Shown here piece by piece: positions 34,800 through 46,608 of a DNA stretch of 64,000 nucleotides (position 1 is the stretch's first letter; every line of letters begins with the position of its first letter). The translations under genes and the position numbers were made by a program. Location: positions 62,001 to 126,000 of the forward strand of contig CAJNOL010000130.1 of NCBI GenBank assembly GCA_905250125.1, given 5' to 3'. The notes under the pieces are model-generated. The model was not told the DNA's origin and ran no database searches. It saw only the letters and a list, made by a program, of their open reading frames with translations. The DNA comes from Rotaria sordida. Lineage: Eukaryota; Rotifera; Eurotatoria; Philodinida; Philodinidae.

Positions 34800-35266
34800 G
34801 TCTTAATCATATTTTTTTTTCAAAAATTTCTGTCTGCTTAAATGTATTGTTTCAGTTGATATATTGATATTGTCCAAGTTCATCAATTTGTTGTTAATCA
34901 TGTCTTCGTAGACATTATTGAATTGTTCAATCATATGTCTAAAACTGATCAAATTCATTAACTAATTCTTGAATACATCCTATGTACAAAATACTTCTTG
35001 TAGATATTTTTCAACGATTTTAGATCCTTTTTCAAATGATGTCATATGTCTGATTAATTAATGATTTCATAATCTAGTTATTAATATTTTGTTTAATTAA
35101 CATAATTTTTTTGTTTCATGTTATATAAGCAGTAAGAAAGCGGTAAACCGTCGTTGTTGTTTATCTGTATTGGATACTAAGTATTAATAGGTAATTCATT
35201 GTTGAGTTCACCTTGAACGGCGCCAATCCAGGTGAGAAAAAATAGACAAATCAATAGTGACATCAT
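34800..35266 (-). pseudogene. relict of a small secreted protein gene
   Basis: The ATG at 35266 opens a 29-codon frame with a convincing signal peptide (MMSLLICLFFLTWIGAVQG, then ELNNELPINT) ending at TAG 35179-35177. The same frame continues past the TAG as YPIQINNNDGLPLSYCLYNM. Further down the strand (about 35045-34860) helical, coding-like pieces appear in shifting frames: SFEKGSKIVEKYLQEVF, CIQELVNEFDQF, MIEQFNNVYEDMIN, QIDELGQYQYIN. This looks like a decayed gene for a secreted, coiled-coil-like protein. If the signal-peptide ORF is real on its own, it would be only 29 residues. Family unknown. Confidence 0.35.
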
Positions 35267-35642
35267 TATTTGACGTATTTTATTTTGAAGATCACAATAA
35301 AACAATGATGTTTTTCTTCTTTTTTTATTTCTGTATTATACAGATGAAGACTAAAGTATATATCATGAAAATAAAATGTACCATGACTCAAGATAGTCAA
35401 AATAGCTAAGTCGACGATTGGATGACCATCATTCAATTTGAAAGATATTTATCATAACAATTGTTTTACTTATTCATGTAACTGTACATGATGTCATTTT
35501 GCTTAAAGATATAATAATGTTATTTTGAACAATTCATTTTAATTGTTTATTATTCACTTATAAAAAAATAATTTATAAAAAGGAAAAATTATAACAACAA
35601 TGCAGTGAAAAGACAAAAACTGAACGGACAGTTTCAAAATTT

Positions 35643-36776
35643 TTACATTTTCTGATTTGTTACTACGGCATCATAACTTGGTGGTGGCTCATCATATTCG
35701 AATACTGGAGCACTAGCTATAGGTATTTGGATCGGATTGTTCATTAGCTGTTGTTCAGCTGATATTGGTTCAGTACCAACAATGACTGGCACACTTATTT
35801 TGAAATCAGTAAATAATCCACGTACTTTTACATCTAATATTAATTCATAGTTGATTGAAACTCCTAGTGTTACACTACATGATTGTGACATATATGTATA
35901 AGTAGGCGATAAGTATATGGCAGGCACAATAAGATCAAAAGTTCGTTGTAATTCTGTGTCATTAAAATCACGTAAATCAGGTAAATCTAATCGAAAAATA
36001 GTTTCTGCATGACAACTGTGAGCAACTTGTCGATGTTGTATTAATGATGCTTCAATTTTTTTAATTTCTGTTCGTTTAGGATTTTGAAGATTAATATGAA
36101 TAGAAATTTTGTCACCAGGTACAACACCACCTCTCATTAAACATCCTTGTAATCGAATTTTCTTTCGATTTTCATTTGAAAAAGGCATTTGTTGTTGTCC
36201 ACCGGCTATATGAAGAATATTAACACGAGGAAAAATTGTTAATGGAAAAACTTGTTTAGCATTTGGTTTGTACCATGGTTTATCAAGAACAATACGTGTA
36301 TAGTATTTAACATAAGGATATGAAGTTGTTGGTGGAATTAATGATGGAGGTAAACATGCGGGTAAAACAAATTCAAATGGCCATGAATGTTGACCATGAT
36401 AAAGAATTATTTCACGCTAAAATTTATAAAAAAAAACACAAAAACAAAAGAAAATCTTTTTAATAAATTCTTTATTTAGATTTTTTACTTGACCATATTG
36501 AGGTTGAGCAACAGCAATACGAAAATTTAGAAATGGTATTTGATGATATTTTGTATACTGTTCTGTTCGATGATGTCCATCTTTATCATGATAATGACGA
36601 TGTTCTAGTGTTGTATATCCAAGTTCACCAACACATTCAAGAAAAATTGCATCTAATATTAATTTTTCTTCTGTATTTTGAAATGCAATATTGCCTGATA
36701 TTTGTTCACCAGCAAAATAGAATAAATTTGGATGATTGAAATTTACTTGAATCGCACTACTTCCATTTGCACCCAT
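35643..36776 (-). CDS. arrestin-domain-containing protein (ARRDC/alpha-arrestin type)
   Basis: Exons 36776-36489 and 36416-35643 (72-nt intron, phase 0) give 353 residues. The N-terminal arrestin fold shows IQVNFNHPNLFYFAGEQISG and AIFLECVGELGY. The C-terminal fold shows IRLQGCLMRGGVVPGDKISI, IEASLIQHRQVAHS and FKISVPVIVGTEPI. The tail EYDEPPPSYDAVV contains a PPxY motif (PPSY) for NEDD4-type ubiquitin ligase WW domains. Alpha-arrestins link membrane cargo such as receptors and transporters to ubiquitin ligases at the plasma membrane and endosomes. The start MGANGSS has Gly at position 2 and Ser at position 6, compatible with N-myristoylation. Length is typical for invertebrate members. Confidence 0.92.
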
Positions 36777-38519
36777 ACTGTTTTTAGTAATTATACTGAT
36801 TATATTAATTTATCACACTCAATATACAACTACAAGTTTATATTTATGAAGAAGTTGATCATATGAATAAATTTAAAAAAAAAATAACTATGATTAACCA
36901 ACTATGTCACTCAGTAAACATCATACTAATAGTGAATATTCTGACGAAAAAAAAAGAGTGTGGCGAGAAGCACCAATTGACTATATCGATGCACTATCAG
37001 TGGCGACGTCTGGTTCACATCGTCACATCAGAAAAAAGATTATAATAGAAATAGTGCAAATCAGGTGCCGTACAAATCTATATATTCTATTTTTGTCTAA
37101 AATGAGTCTTACAAGCAAGATATTATAACACTACAACTATGGAAGTAGTTTTAAATGAGTAGTATAGACTTGTCCTGACAGGAAATTTACAATGACAGCG
37201 CCATCAGTAATATCTGCGAGATGTTGCAGATAAGCTTCATTATTTAGACCCATCAGAAAAATCTAATATGCAAAAAACTATCATCTGACATAGAGTAACT
37301 GTCCTCAAAAAAAAAATATGAGCTTTTGAAAATGAGTTTCATCCTAAGTGCATAAATGAATTTGCATTCTATAGTCGGATCGATGATTCATATGTACGTG
37401 GTCCTGAGCTAGGAGAACAAAAAAAAAGAATAATGATGTCTTGCTCGTTGTATTTTTTTTTTCGACATTCAAAACAAAAAAAGAACGAAATTATAGATGA
37501 TGATAAGATTGGTGTTTTTAACAATGAAAGAGCAGACAAGTCAAGGTATGGTTGTTTTAACTGCTCTTGTAAATCTTACTCATCGATATCAAATAAGAAA
37601 GTATCTAGGTTTAAACATGAAGATAATATAAAAAGAAAAGAGAAAAAAAAACAAAATTTAATTAATAACACTCAAAGATAAGAAACAATGACTAATTTAT
37701 AATTCAATTCCTTTTTTTTTCGATTGAAATAGCAAGTATTACATACTTTATATCATGCAACATCAGATTGCATACGTTTCAACCAGTTGTTGAAACTAAA
37801 TCTTATTCTTTTCATTATTTGTTATCGATTAAAAACAACATTAGTTAGATAAGAAAGAATTAAACATGTCTTTTCCGAATATTTAATAATCATAAAAAAT
37901 CTCGTTGCCATATTTAGCTCTATTAAGTGTGAATCAATATTTATTCAAAAATAAAATCTTCATTGGTACAATCTATGCTAATATATGTTTTTAGTATTAT
38001 AATGAATTATAGAAAATACTGCTTTATTCAAATAACTGAATATCTTCAGGTATACTCATATAATTACTCGAAATAAACCTATTTATTTTGAATTTTCTAT
38101 TAATTAAAAGCAAATTCATCGAAAATTGTATATAGATAGATATTCGAAATGAATATCAATCAATATCTATAGAATGATAATAACTTTGTTATTAGGTTGT
38201 CAGAGCCATAATTTACTGATCAATCTGTTCAGATGATGCCTACAGCAAAAAATCCGTCTAAGTAACAAAAAAAAAAAAGAACTGTAAGCGAAAGCAAGAT
38301 AAAGATATATAGCAAGAAGAACAAATAAAATGTAATAACATATTTTTTTAAAATTAGCAAAAAAAAATGGATGATCGATTCGAATAGATCATCATCATTA
38401 AAATATAATGCATATACATAATATGTTGAGTTTTTTTTTTTCTTTTTTTTTTTTGGTCAACATTTTGAAGAAGGATGTATAGGATAAGAAGTCTTTGTCA
38501 GACGTTGTTGAATATAATT
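36777..38519. other. spacer, no gene seen
   Basis: Lies between two minus-strand genes. Frames at 36863-37128 and 37433-37681 are Lys-rich and unsupported. Contains A-tracts and TA-rich sequence only. Confidence 0.4.
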
Positions 38520-41500
38520 TTAAACATTATCATCGTCGTCATCATGGCGCTATAGAGAGAGAAAATAAAATTAATAAAAATAGATTCATCAAATACAAGC
38601 TTATTGAAGCAGACAAAAAGAAAAAGAATATTATCAGATTTCATGTTTGTTTTAATATTAACAATGAAGAATGAGAGAATATTCTAGAAACTAATATGTA
38701 GAAAATAAGCATATAAATTAAATATTTATAAGTTAATCGTTAATCTAGAGATATTAAATATCAATACAAGTAAAAAAAATTTATATAAATCGGATTTATA
38801 AGGATTAAATTAAATATAAAAAAAAATACCCTTTCTTCTTCTTCTTTTTTGTTATCTACTACCAAAGCTTCTGTTATGGCTCGTTGAGCAGTTAAATCAG
38901 CTAAAGGCTCAATTGTACTGCTCTTTAACTATAGAACAACAACAAGAAAAGCCGGTGATTTCTTTTTTCAATAACAATATTAGCACAAAAATAAAAGCGT
39001 TCACCTCATTTGTTTGTGGCTGATAATGTTGTTGATATAAGTTATTTTTCTCGTGCTTATACGTCTCATATTGTTGTTGATCATAATTATTGGTTAATTT
39101 GTCAGTATTTTGCTGCTTTTCAAAGTGACTATGTTTACGTGTAAGATATCCACGAACATGTGATTGAATAACAGTTGCAGCATGATCCTCATCTTTTCTG
39201 TTAGGCTATAAAGAAGTTTATAAGCTCACACGCACACGAAATACATATTGTTTAAAACATTAGTTAAACAAAATTGAGTAAAAAAAAAAAAAAAAGAAAT
39301 CAATTCACATATAATCATACCTGTGTACTTGGTGAAGAAATATGTTTTTGACGTGTTGAATGAGGCAGTTGATGTTCATCTCGATTATCATTTATTTCAT
39401 CATCTATTTGTATTGGTGCTGGAGGTGTATGACGTTGATAATCATCATCAAAACCTTTATTATTTATATTATTATGATGATCATTCTTATTTTGATAACC
39501 ATTATGCATTCCAAATCTATCATTATTTTTATGATGATCATTATCATCATCATCATCATAATTCTTTGTTGGAGTCTAGATATAGAAAACAAAATTGGCA
39601 AATTAAAATTGCATTTTTTTGGACAAAAACAATATACTTTTATTGATGGTAATGGTGGTGAACGTCGAGATGAATCAGCAAAAGCTTGATTGGTCTTTGG
39701 TTGGCTTGGTGGTTGATGATGACGACGAGGTGTTTTCTAGATAATATTAAAAATAATATTTATAAAGAATATAAGAAGTAGAAGAGATAACATACTCCTG
39801 CATTGCCATACAAATTTTCTTCCTAAAATTGCAAAGAAAAATAAAAAAATAAGCTGATTATGTCATATCTAGATAACTTACTTCAACAGTTTCAACTTCT
39901 CGACGATCTACAGGTAAATCAACTTTTGTATCACGTGTTTCATCGATTTCACGTACATGTTCTCGATGATTTAAACGACCTTTATAAATACCTCCATCAT
40001 CTAAATCAGATTTTAGATTATAATGATATCATTCTAGTGTTATTTTTTTTCTATTATCTTCAAATATAACCTCGATCAAGATCTGTTTCTTTAGTTGGAC
40101 CACGTCGATGTTGTTGTGGTTTGCTATTAAAAAAATCATCTTCTTCTCGAACAGGACGTCGACTTAAAATATATCAATCATAATTAAATTAAATAATTAA
40201 AAATAACTTACTGTCCAGTATGTTCAATACTTCCATGCGAATTTGCTGTTGTTGTATGTGTATTTGTTCCATCCGATTTTGCATATCTAAATAAAAATAA
40301 ATAAATAATAACAAGCAATTATAATATATATATAAATATTAATCAAAAAATCTAAGAAGCAGAAGAACAATAAAACTAGTATAAATTTATGCTGTCTTTA
40401 GGGTTTTTGCGTTGCAACACTCAATTGTCTGTTGATTAGAATAAATAATAGTATCGGCGAGAGTTGAAGACATATATTTGTTAAATAATACCTGTCTTGC
40501 GTGGAATGAACCAATTCTGTTGATGGATGATCATCATAATAATCTTCTACTCTCCTTTGACGAGCAGGTAATCTTATTCGAGCACGATCACTACAAAAAT
40601 TTATGAGATACTTTTGCCTTAATGAAGATCATGCGACTTGTTAAAAAAATAAATAACTACATGTATCAAGCACAATACTAAGATCGTTAAATACTTGTTT
40701 TTTTTTTAAATTAGTATAAATATTGTGTTTTTTTCTTTTGTTTTTTTTTTATTGTTTATCTACCGATGCAAATGACACGCTACTATTTGCTGTGTTATTT
40801 ATACATCGGGTGCCTTAGTACTTACCCAAAAAATTGAAAATTCGATCTAATGTAATGTGAAAGAAAAAGAGTGCATTTTAATTGTTATATGTTGATTAGA
40901 TTTTTTTTTTTTTGTTTTGTCTTAATAACCATTTATGCTTATATCAAAAAGAGAAAAAAAATACATTAGTTCTACTTACGATTTTCTTGACATTTTCGGT
41001 GATGAATTTGGACTGAAGGATTTTGGATCGGGATATTCAATACGTTTGAAACGTTCTTTTCCTGCAGCAACATACATTCCATTGAATTCAAGTTGATGAG
41101 CTGATGTTATTAGTTCTCCATTCATTGCATATAATCTAAAGAGAAATATATATAGTTTTTATATGATACAGAAAAAATAAAATAATAAAATTAATCTAAA
41201 TACTTTAATACAGCCGAATTTGGAAGTGATACTTTTCTAGTAACTTCATCAAGAACAGATTCCCAATTTTGTAATGTTGTTTTAACTAAAAGAATTTTTG
41301 CTGGTAATGTTAAAGGATCACCATTTCGATAGACACTAAATATAATGAAAAAATAGTTTAATTTGATAGATAAAAAATAAATATGACTTACTAAATAATA
41401 ACATTTTCTGATCGAGATAATTTCAATGCTCGTCCTTCAACATCAAGACGTCGAACAGGTGGTAACTCGAATAAAAAAAAAACAAAAAAAAAAGTAGAAA

Positions 41501-42230
41501 ATTAAAATTTATTGAGGTGACTTTAATCAGATTACATTTCAAAGATGAAGCTTTACCATTATGTATGTATTATATAACAAGATAATCTATACTTAAATCT
41601 CAATTTGTCATTGTCTTATCTCAACTATTACAAGTGATACTTTAAGGAGATGAAAAGAAAAAAAAAAGATGAACTCAACAATTGATTAAAAATAAGAGTC
41701 AAATATATGATTATCAATAAGTATATATTGATCAAATAAAAGAAATTTAAATATATATGAAGTATAAATATTGAGTATTATACTTACTCTATATTGTGTT
41801 CGATCTTTACTTTGAACTCGTTTTCCTTCTGCAATGTCAAGATAACTAAAAATAAAATATAATGAATTTAATTATAAAATAATTTTATCAAATATTCTTA
41901 CTGAAGTTTTTTAAATCTTTCACCTCCAGATGCAACATAAGTTTGATGATCTTGCAAATCAGCTATATCATGTAATCGTGTACCATTCTTAGGTGTATAA
42001 ATACATCTTACTGCACCAAAATTAGCTCGTAATGCTTGTGATGCATCATCTAATAAAACGTCAAGCATTGGATATTTACGTTGATTTATAACGAATGAAC
42101 GTCCAGGAAAATATGAATCTCCATTTCTCATTAATTTTATAGCTCGACCACGTTCAAGTATAGTTGAACGTTGTTGTTGATGTTGTTGATGGTCATTTTG
42201 ACCATGATGTGGATCATATTCGGTGATCAT
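38520..42230 (-). CDS. doublecortin-domain protein, two DCX domains plus IQ motif (15 exons)
   Basis: Exons 42230-41902, 41845-41788, 41465-41392, 41335-41204, 41135-40980, 40590-40492, 40286-40212, 40162-40071, 40000-39882, 39822-39796, 39736-39638, 39575-39321, 39205-39005, 38928-38830 and 38549-38520 join in phase to 614 residues. DCX1 (about 28-109) has IKLMRNGDSYFPGRSFVINQ and ends SGGERFKKLH. DCX2 (about 140-232) has YVYRNGDPLTLPAKILLV and ends AAGKERFKRIEYP. These ubiquitin-like domains bind and stabilise microtubules, as in DCDC2 and doublecortin. The rest is a polar His/Asp/Asn/Gln-rich tail with a 27-nt microexon (EENLYGNAG) and an IQ motif (VIQSHVRGYLTRK, about 517-529) predicted to bind calmodulin. 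The protein ends in an acidic run (EEEER, then RHDDDDDNV). A ciliary or cytoskeletal role is inferred. Exon 8 uses a weak donor (GTTATA). Confidence 0.88.
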
Positions 42231-45192
42231 TTTGTAAGAAGAATTTTAATATATATGAATGTATGTATGTATGTATGGGTATATATATATATATATGTAT
42301 ATGGATGTATGAAATCGAAATAAAGAGAGAGAGAGAGAGAGGGAGAGAAAAAAAGATGAAAAAGCAAATGATGATGAAACTATGATGATGTGAAGTAAGA
42401 AGCCCAAAAATAAACGTCAAGACAAGAAATAAGTTGTAATCGTGATGTTGAATGTAAGAGTATATTTGTCGTTATTATTGTCATTGCCCGAATATCAATC
42501 TGAAAGAAGAATAAGAATAAGAATAAGAACAAAAAAAAAAGTTTCTGGTATTGTAGAATGAAATGTTTTCGTTAGGCTTCAGCAGGTCAACTAGATCGAC
42601 ACTATTATGAAATCATTATTTCATATTACCTAAAAAGTTTGATATTGTTCATTATATTTTTTTTACACTTACTTCAAAATTTTCATCGTTAATCAAGTAT
42701 AAACTTCAAACTCAGGTTGTTTGATTTTGCCAATACACCTCATAGAATGCAATAATAAGGTTGCCTGATCAATGTTTTGTAAACAGAAAATGTGGCCAAC
42801 TCTCTTTCAACTATCGATCGGTTGATAGATGGATGTATAATACAAAGAGCAACGCAAAAATCAAATCAGTCGAATATATACGTATGTGTAACAGAACGTT
42901 TTTCTAATTTTCTTTTTCTTCTTTTACTAAATCAACGAACTCTATATTAATTTATTTAATAAAAATTTCTTTTGGACAAATAATATATATATATATATAT
43001 ATATAATCAATAAATCAAAAATATCAAAAGATGAATTTATCATCGATTATATAATAGTGAAAATTTTACGGTGTAATTAATCTGAAGAGGCCTTTTTTTT
43101 TCTTACTTGGAAATCTGACTGTTATAACCTTCACTCTGTAATCGATTTGTTTGTATAGCAATTATATTTCTCACTCTCGTCGTTCTCTTTTTTCTCTCTT
43201 CATTTACATGCCAAATTTGAAAGTATGTTGGTCTCCTCCGGTGTGTGTGCGTGTGCGAACGAGCATCTCGTTTTTTGAACAACAACACAAGGCTCAGTTG
43301 CATAGCAACATTGTGTATGTGTGTTGTTCCAATAATTACTCGCGCGAAAATATAATGCTCTTTTGTGAGAACGGCAAAGAGAACATCTTGAGAGTGCAAT
43401 ACTATAGAAGGTGTATGCAATGCTGTAGCGAACGACTGTTGTCAAGAGGAAGGGAGAGACTGAAAAGAGAGAAGAAGGGAGGAAGGACAAGAAAATGATA
43501 CGACGACAACGATGACAACGAACCATCTCATCGTTACTAGTTTGTCTGTTACATTCTCTCTTACATTTTTTTTCTTGGAATAAAGAAAAAAAAAAGAAAA
43601 AAAAGATCAAGCTCAATGACAAACACATTAGATGATCATTGCTTACAATGTATTAACGTTATATGTAAAATTTTAAATGGTAGTGATGAATTTTAAATCT
43701 ATTCATAAAAAAAAAGGTGCAATGATGCAAATAAATCAAATTTCACGATGATAAATGAATAAAGAATGAATACAATAGAGGTGTAGTTAAGAAGAAAATG
43801 CAAAGTGAGAAAATACACGTGTCCTCATTTTATAAAGTGCAATAAAAAGAATTTGAGTTGAGAAGCAAAAGAAAACGAGAGAAATGCAGTCAATTTTATA
43901 CATTTTTTTACCCTCGAAGGCATGTTGTTCATTTGGCTCTTCCTTTTTTTTCTTTTTTGTTTTTACTTATTCAAACAAATATTTTTCCAATATACGTATA
44001 TTTCAATCAATTCAATACTTACAAATAATTATATATTTATCAATTAATTTCATTCAAACTTTAGAATTACTTTTCAATTCTATGAAACTGTAAATCAGTT
44101 TTTTTTATCTTGTTATCTTTTATATACATAAAACTAACCTTAGTTATATACGAGAAGTACAGTCAATATATAATAATAAACTTACAAAGTACGTTAAAAT
44201 TAAGTTCATAGGTCATATATACGATAAATTCAACAAAGAAAATATTTCATCAAAATTGTTTATGTAAACATTAGAGTGAATAAAAAAAAAAAAGCTGAAA
44301 TAAATAAAAATAAAAAAAAGTAAAATCTAGAATATGTGTAATTTTTTAGAATGATATATGCAACTTCACGAACAGTCGTGAAAATTTCTTTTTCTTCTAC
44401 TCAATTCTTTTGTTCACGGCACGCTTCTGAACAAGGAGCGGTAATAGGATTTTCACTTTTTTTTTCTTCTTTTTTTCTCTTTTTTCTTTCAAGCTTGTAA
44501 CGTGTGCTTTTATGTCCGTATGTGTATTTGTCTTTTTGTTGGTTTTTCAACTTTGAAATGATTGTAAAAGAAGAAAAGAAAAGAAAATTATTAATAGAAT
44601 AATAGAAATAAACTGTATGATTGATATGTGTTAAGAAAAAAGATTTTAACAAATAACATACAACTAAAAAATTTTGTTTTTGAAAACAACAGAAGATATT
44701 TTAAGTATATGCAATTAATAAAATACGCATGAGAGAAAATGTTTAAATAAAAAATCAGAATGCATACATGCATGATAAATGAAAATTCCTAATATGCTGA
44801 TGTGATTTGAATTTAATCAGTTCACTAAATATACCAAAGAAGTTTTTGTTGTATTTCTAGAGTTTTCCAATATTATAAAAGAATACTCTGTAATGAACAA
44901 GAAAAAATTTGTTCACGTCTCAACATTGTGTGTGCTCAAAAAACTAATATCTTAGTTTTTGCCAATAACTAGAATTCGATTAAACTTGTTTTTTTTTCTT
45001 TTCTATCTTTATGATTTGAACAATAATAATCGTCAAGTTGTTTCTGAGATTATGCTTACCTCGTTCATTTGAATATTTAGTTGATCGATAAAAAAAATGC
45101 CTTATGAATTTTGATTTGATACTTCAATTTAAATGGCGGTAATCGCGTCACTACAACAAAGCAGCCTACCAATTTTTGTAATTGTCCTATAA
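42231..45192. other. 5' flank of the DCX gene and long spacer
   Basis: Microsatellites occur at about 42243-42297 (ATGT and TA units), 42322-42343 (GA) and 42984-43004 (TA). A less AT-rich patch at 43150-43500 yields overlapping frames on both strands and is better read as upstream regulatory or 5' UTR DNA. On the minus strand about 44551-44401, a Lys-rich coding-like tail ends in SENPITAPCSEACREQKN before a stop; no partner exon could be confirmed. Confidence 0.4.
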
Positions 45193-45194
45193 CT

Positions 45195-45563
45195 ATGCTC
45201 GTACATCATTTTTCGGTTGCAAATCGTAAATCAAAAGACAAACATTTTATACAAACTTTTTTAAAAGAAAAACGTATGTCAACAATATGCTTGTCCTTTT
45301 ATATATTTCTCACTTATCAGACAAACGCTGCTCTTTTTGTTCTCTTTTTTTCCTGTTTGTCATCTCAATTAGTCGGTAAAAAGTCACTCGAAGAATCTTA
45401 CATGCAACACGAAAATAGACTTTGTATGTATGCCTATGCGCAATACACAATAATCTTTAAAAAAAAAGGTTACAACAGCATACAGAATACATACAGTATC
45501 ATTTTTGTCATAGAAGGTAGAAAAAAAATCGTACTGGATGGTGGTGTAGTCAATGCATCGTAA
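45195..45563 (+). CDS. possible ORF, unknown
   Basis: A 122-codon ATG frame with a central hydrophobic stretch (MSTICLSFYIFLTYQTN and AALFVLFFSCLSSQLVG) and a C-terminal part ending RKKIVLDGGVVNAS. No family recognised and no conservation can be tested here. A chance frame is quite possible. Confidence 0.22.
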   Translation: MLVHHFSVANRKSKDKHFIQTFLKEKRMSTICLSFYIFLTYQTNAALFVLFFSCLSSQLVGKKSLEESYMQHENRLCMYAYAQYTIIFKKKGYNSIQNTYSIIFVIEGRKKIVLDGGVVNAS

Positions 45564-45592
45564 ACTTTTTTCTTTTTTTATTTCAATCGTTA

Positions 45593-45837
45593 ATGCCTGG
45601 CTATACAAAACTGTTGTCGAATAGACGCAGAAAAAGAAAAAATTGTAAAAAAAAGAAAAAAAGAAACGATGCTGATAAGGTAAGTGCAACAGATACTTGC
45701 TGAAGATGTTTTACAGACGAATAATGTCCCATTCTTTTTATCCTATTTGTTGTTAGTTACAAAGAATAAAATAGAAAAGATTAGTCATCTTCGAATGAAT
45801 TAAGAAGACTTAAACGATACGATTGACTACGTCTTAA
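45593..45837 (+). CDS. possible small basic nuclear-type protein
   Basis: The ATG at 45593 opens 29 codons (MPGYTKLLSNRRRKRKN, then KKKKKRNDADK) ending exactly at a strong donor, AAG/GTAAGT (45679/45680). A possible acceptor, TTTTACAG at about 45716, continues in phase as TNNVPFFLSYLLLV and on to LRMN-stop, but the intron would be only 37 nt. A later acceptor (GTTAG near 45758) gives a shorter protein. The basic cluster resembles a nuclear localisation signal. Weakly supported. Confidence 0.25.
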
Positions 45838-46608
45838 CACATGTATTATTGAAGTTACTTATTCTTTTATCTTGGCTTCGTTTAAAAGCATAGCTTTTGA
45901 AGATTTCAAATAATCAATATGATAGAGTAAAATTTTTTCGTTATAAATATACGTTAGTCAAACTAAATCGTATTGTAATTTTGGTTTCCAAGTTATTTTT
46001 TTTATTAATCATACAAAGAATGTAGGTCATCTTGTGCCACAATGTACATCTTAGAAACTTTGTTTGTCTAAAAATTTCTATGGATCCTATATATGTATTG
46101 TAAGAAGCACTGTATATAAAATTTATCAAAAGTTTGTTTGAACACTTTATATGAACACAACCACTACTCGGCAATTATTTAAATATAAAAAAAAGAAATT
46201 ACGTTCTTTACAAAAACCATTTTTTTATCAAATAATAGTTTGCACTATACACTATTCTGTTTCATATCAAATTGTTTAAAATTTAAAATTTTCTACAATT
46301 TTGAATGTTTATCTTTCTCATTCAAATAAAATTATCTTACACATATATGTATATATTGCATTACATTATCTATCATTTATTCTTTAGTTATACTGAATAG
46401 ATACAAAGAAGAAAAAAAGAAATAAGACAAACAAAAATTGCAAGAGACAAAACTCATTGCCTATAAGATATCATTCTTACATTTCGAACTATATATATAT
46501 ACATGCATGAAAGACAAATTTATAATGAACAATGCATTATATCCCAAATAAGAGAACAAAAAGAAAAGTAAAGAAAAGAATACATATTAATTTCATATAT
46601 TTTTAAAA
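45838..46608. other. spacer, no gene seen
   Basis: AT-rich 3' flank of the AF9-like gene, with TA-rich runs near 46490. Confidence 0.4.

Noticed and set aside
38672-38684. Heat-shock-type motif GAATATTCTAGAA in spacer
   Set aside because: A single site in AT-rich DNA downstream of a gene; expected by chance at this composition.
39323-39689. Plus-strand frames of 107-109 codons
   Set aside because: They are antisense to DCX exons 11-12, whose Asp/His-rich codons leave an open shadow frame.
43103-43628. Overlapping frames of 105-142 codons on both strands
   Set aside because: They overlap in several frames over a locally less AT-rich patch, have Phe/Ser/Arg runs from pyrimidine tracts and no protein-like pattern. 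More likely upstream DNA of the DCX gene.
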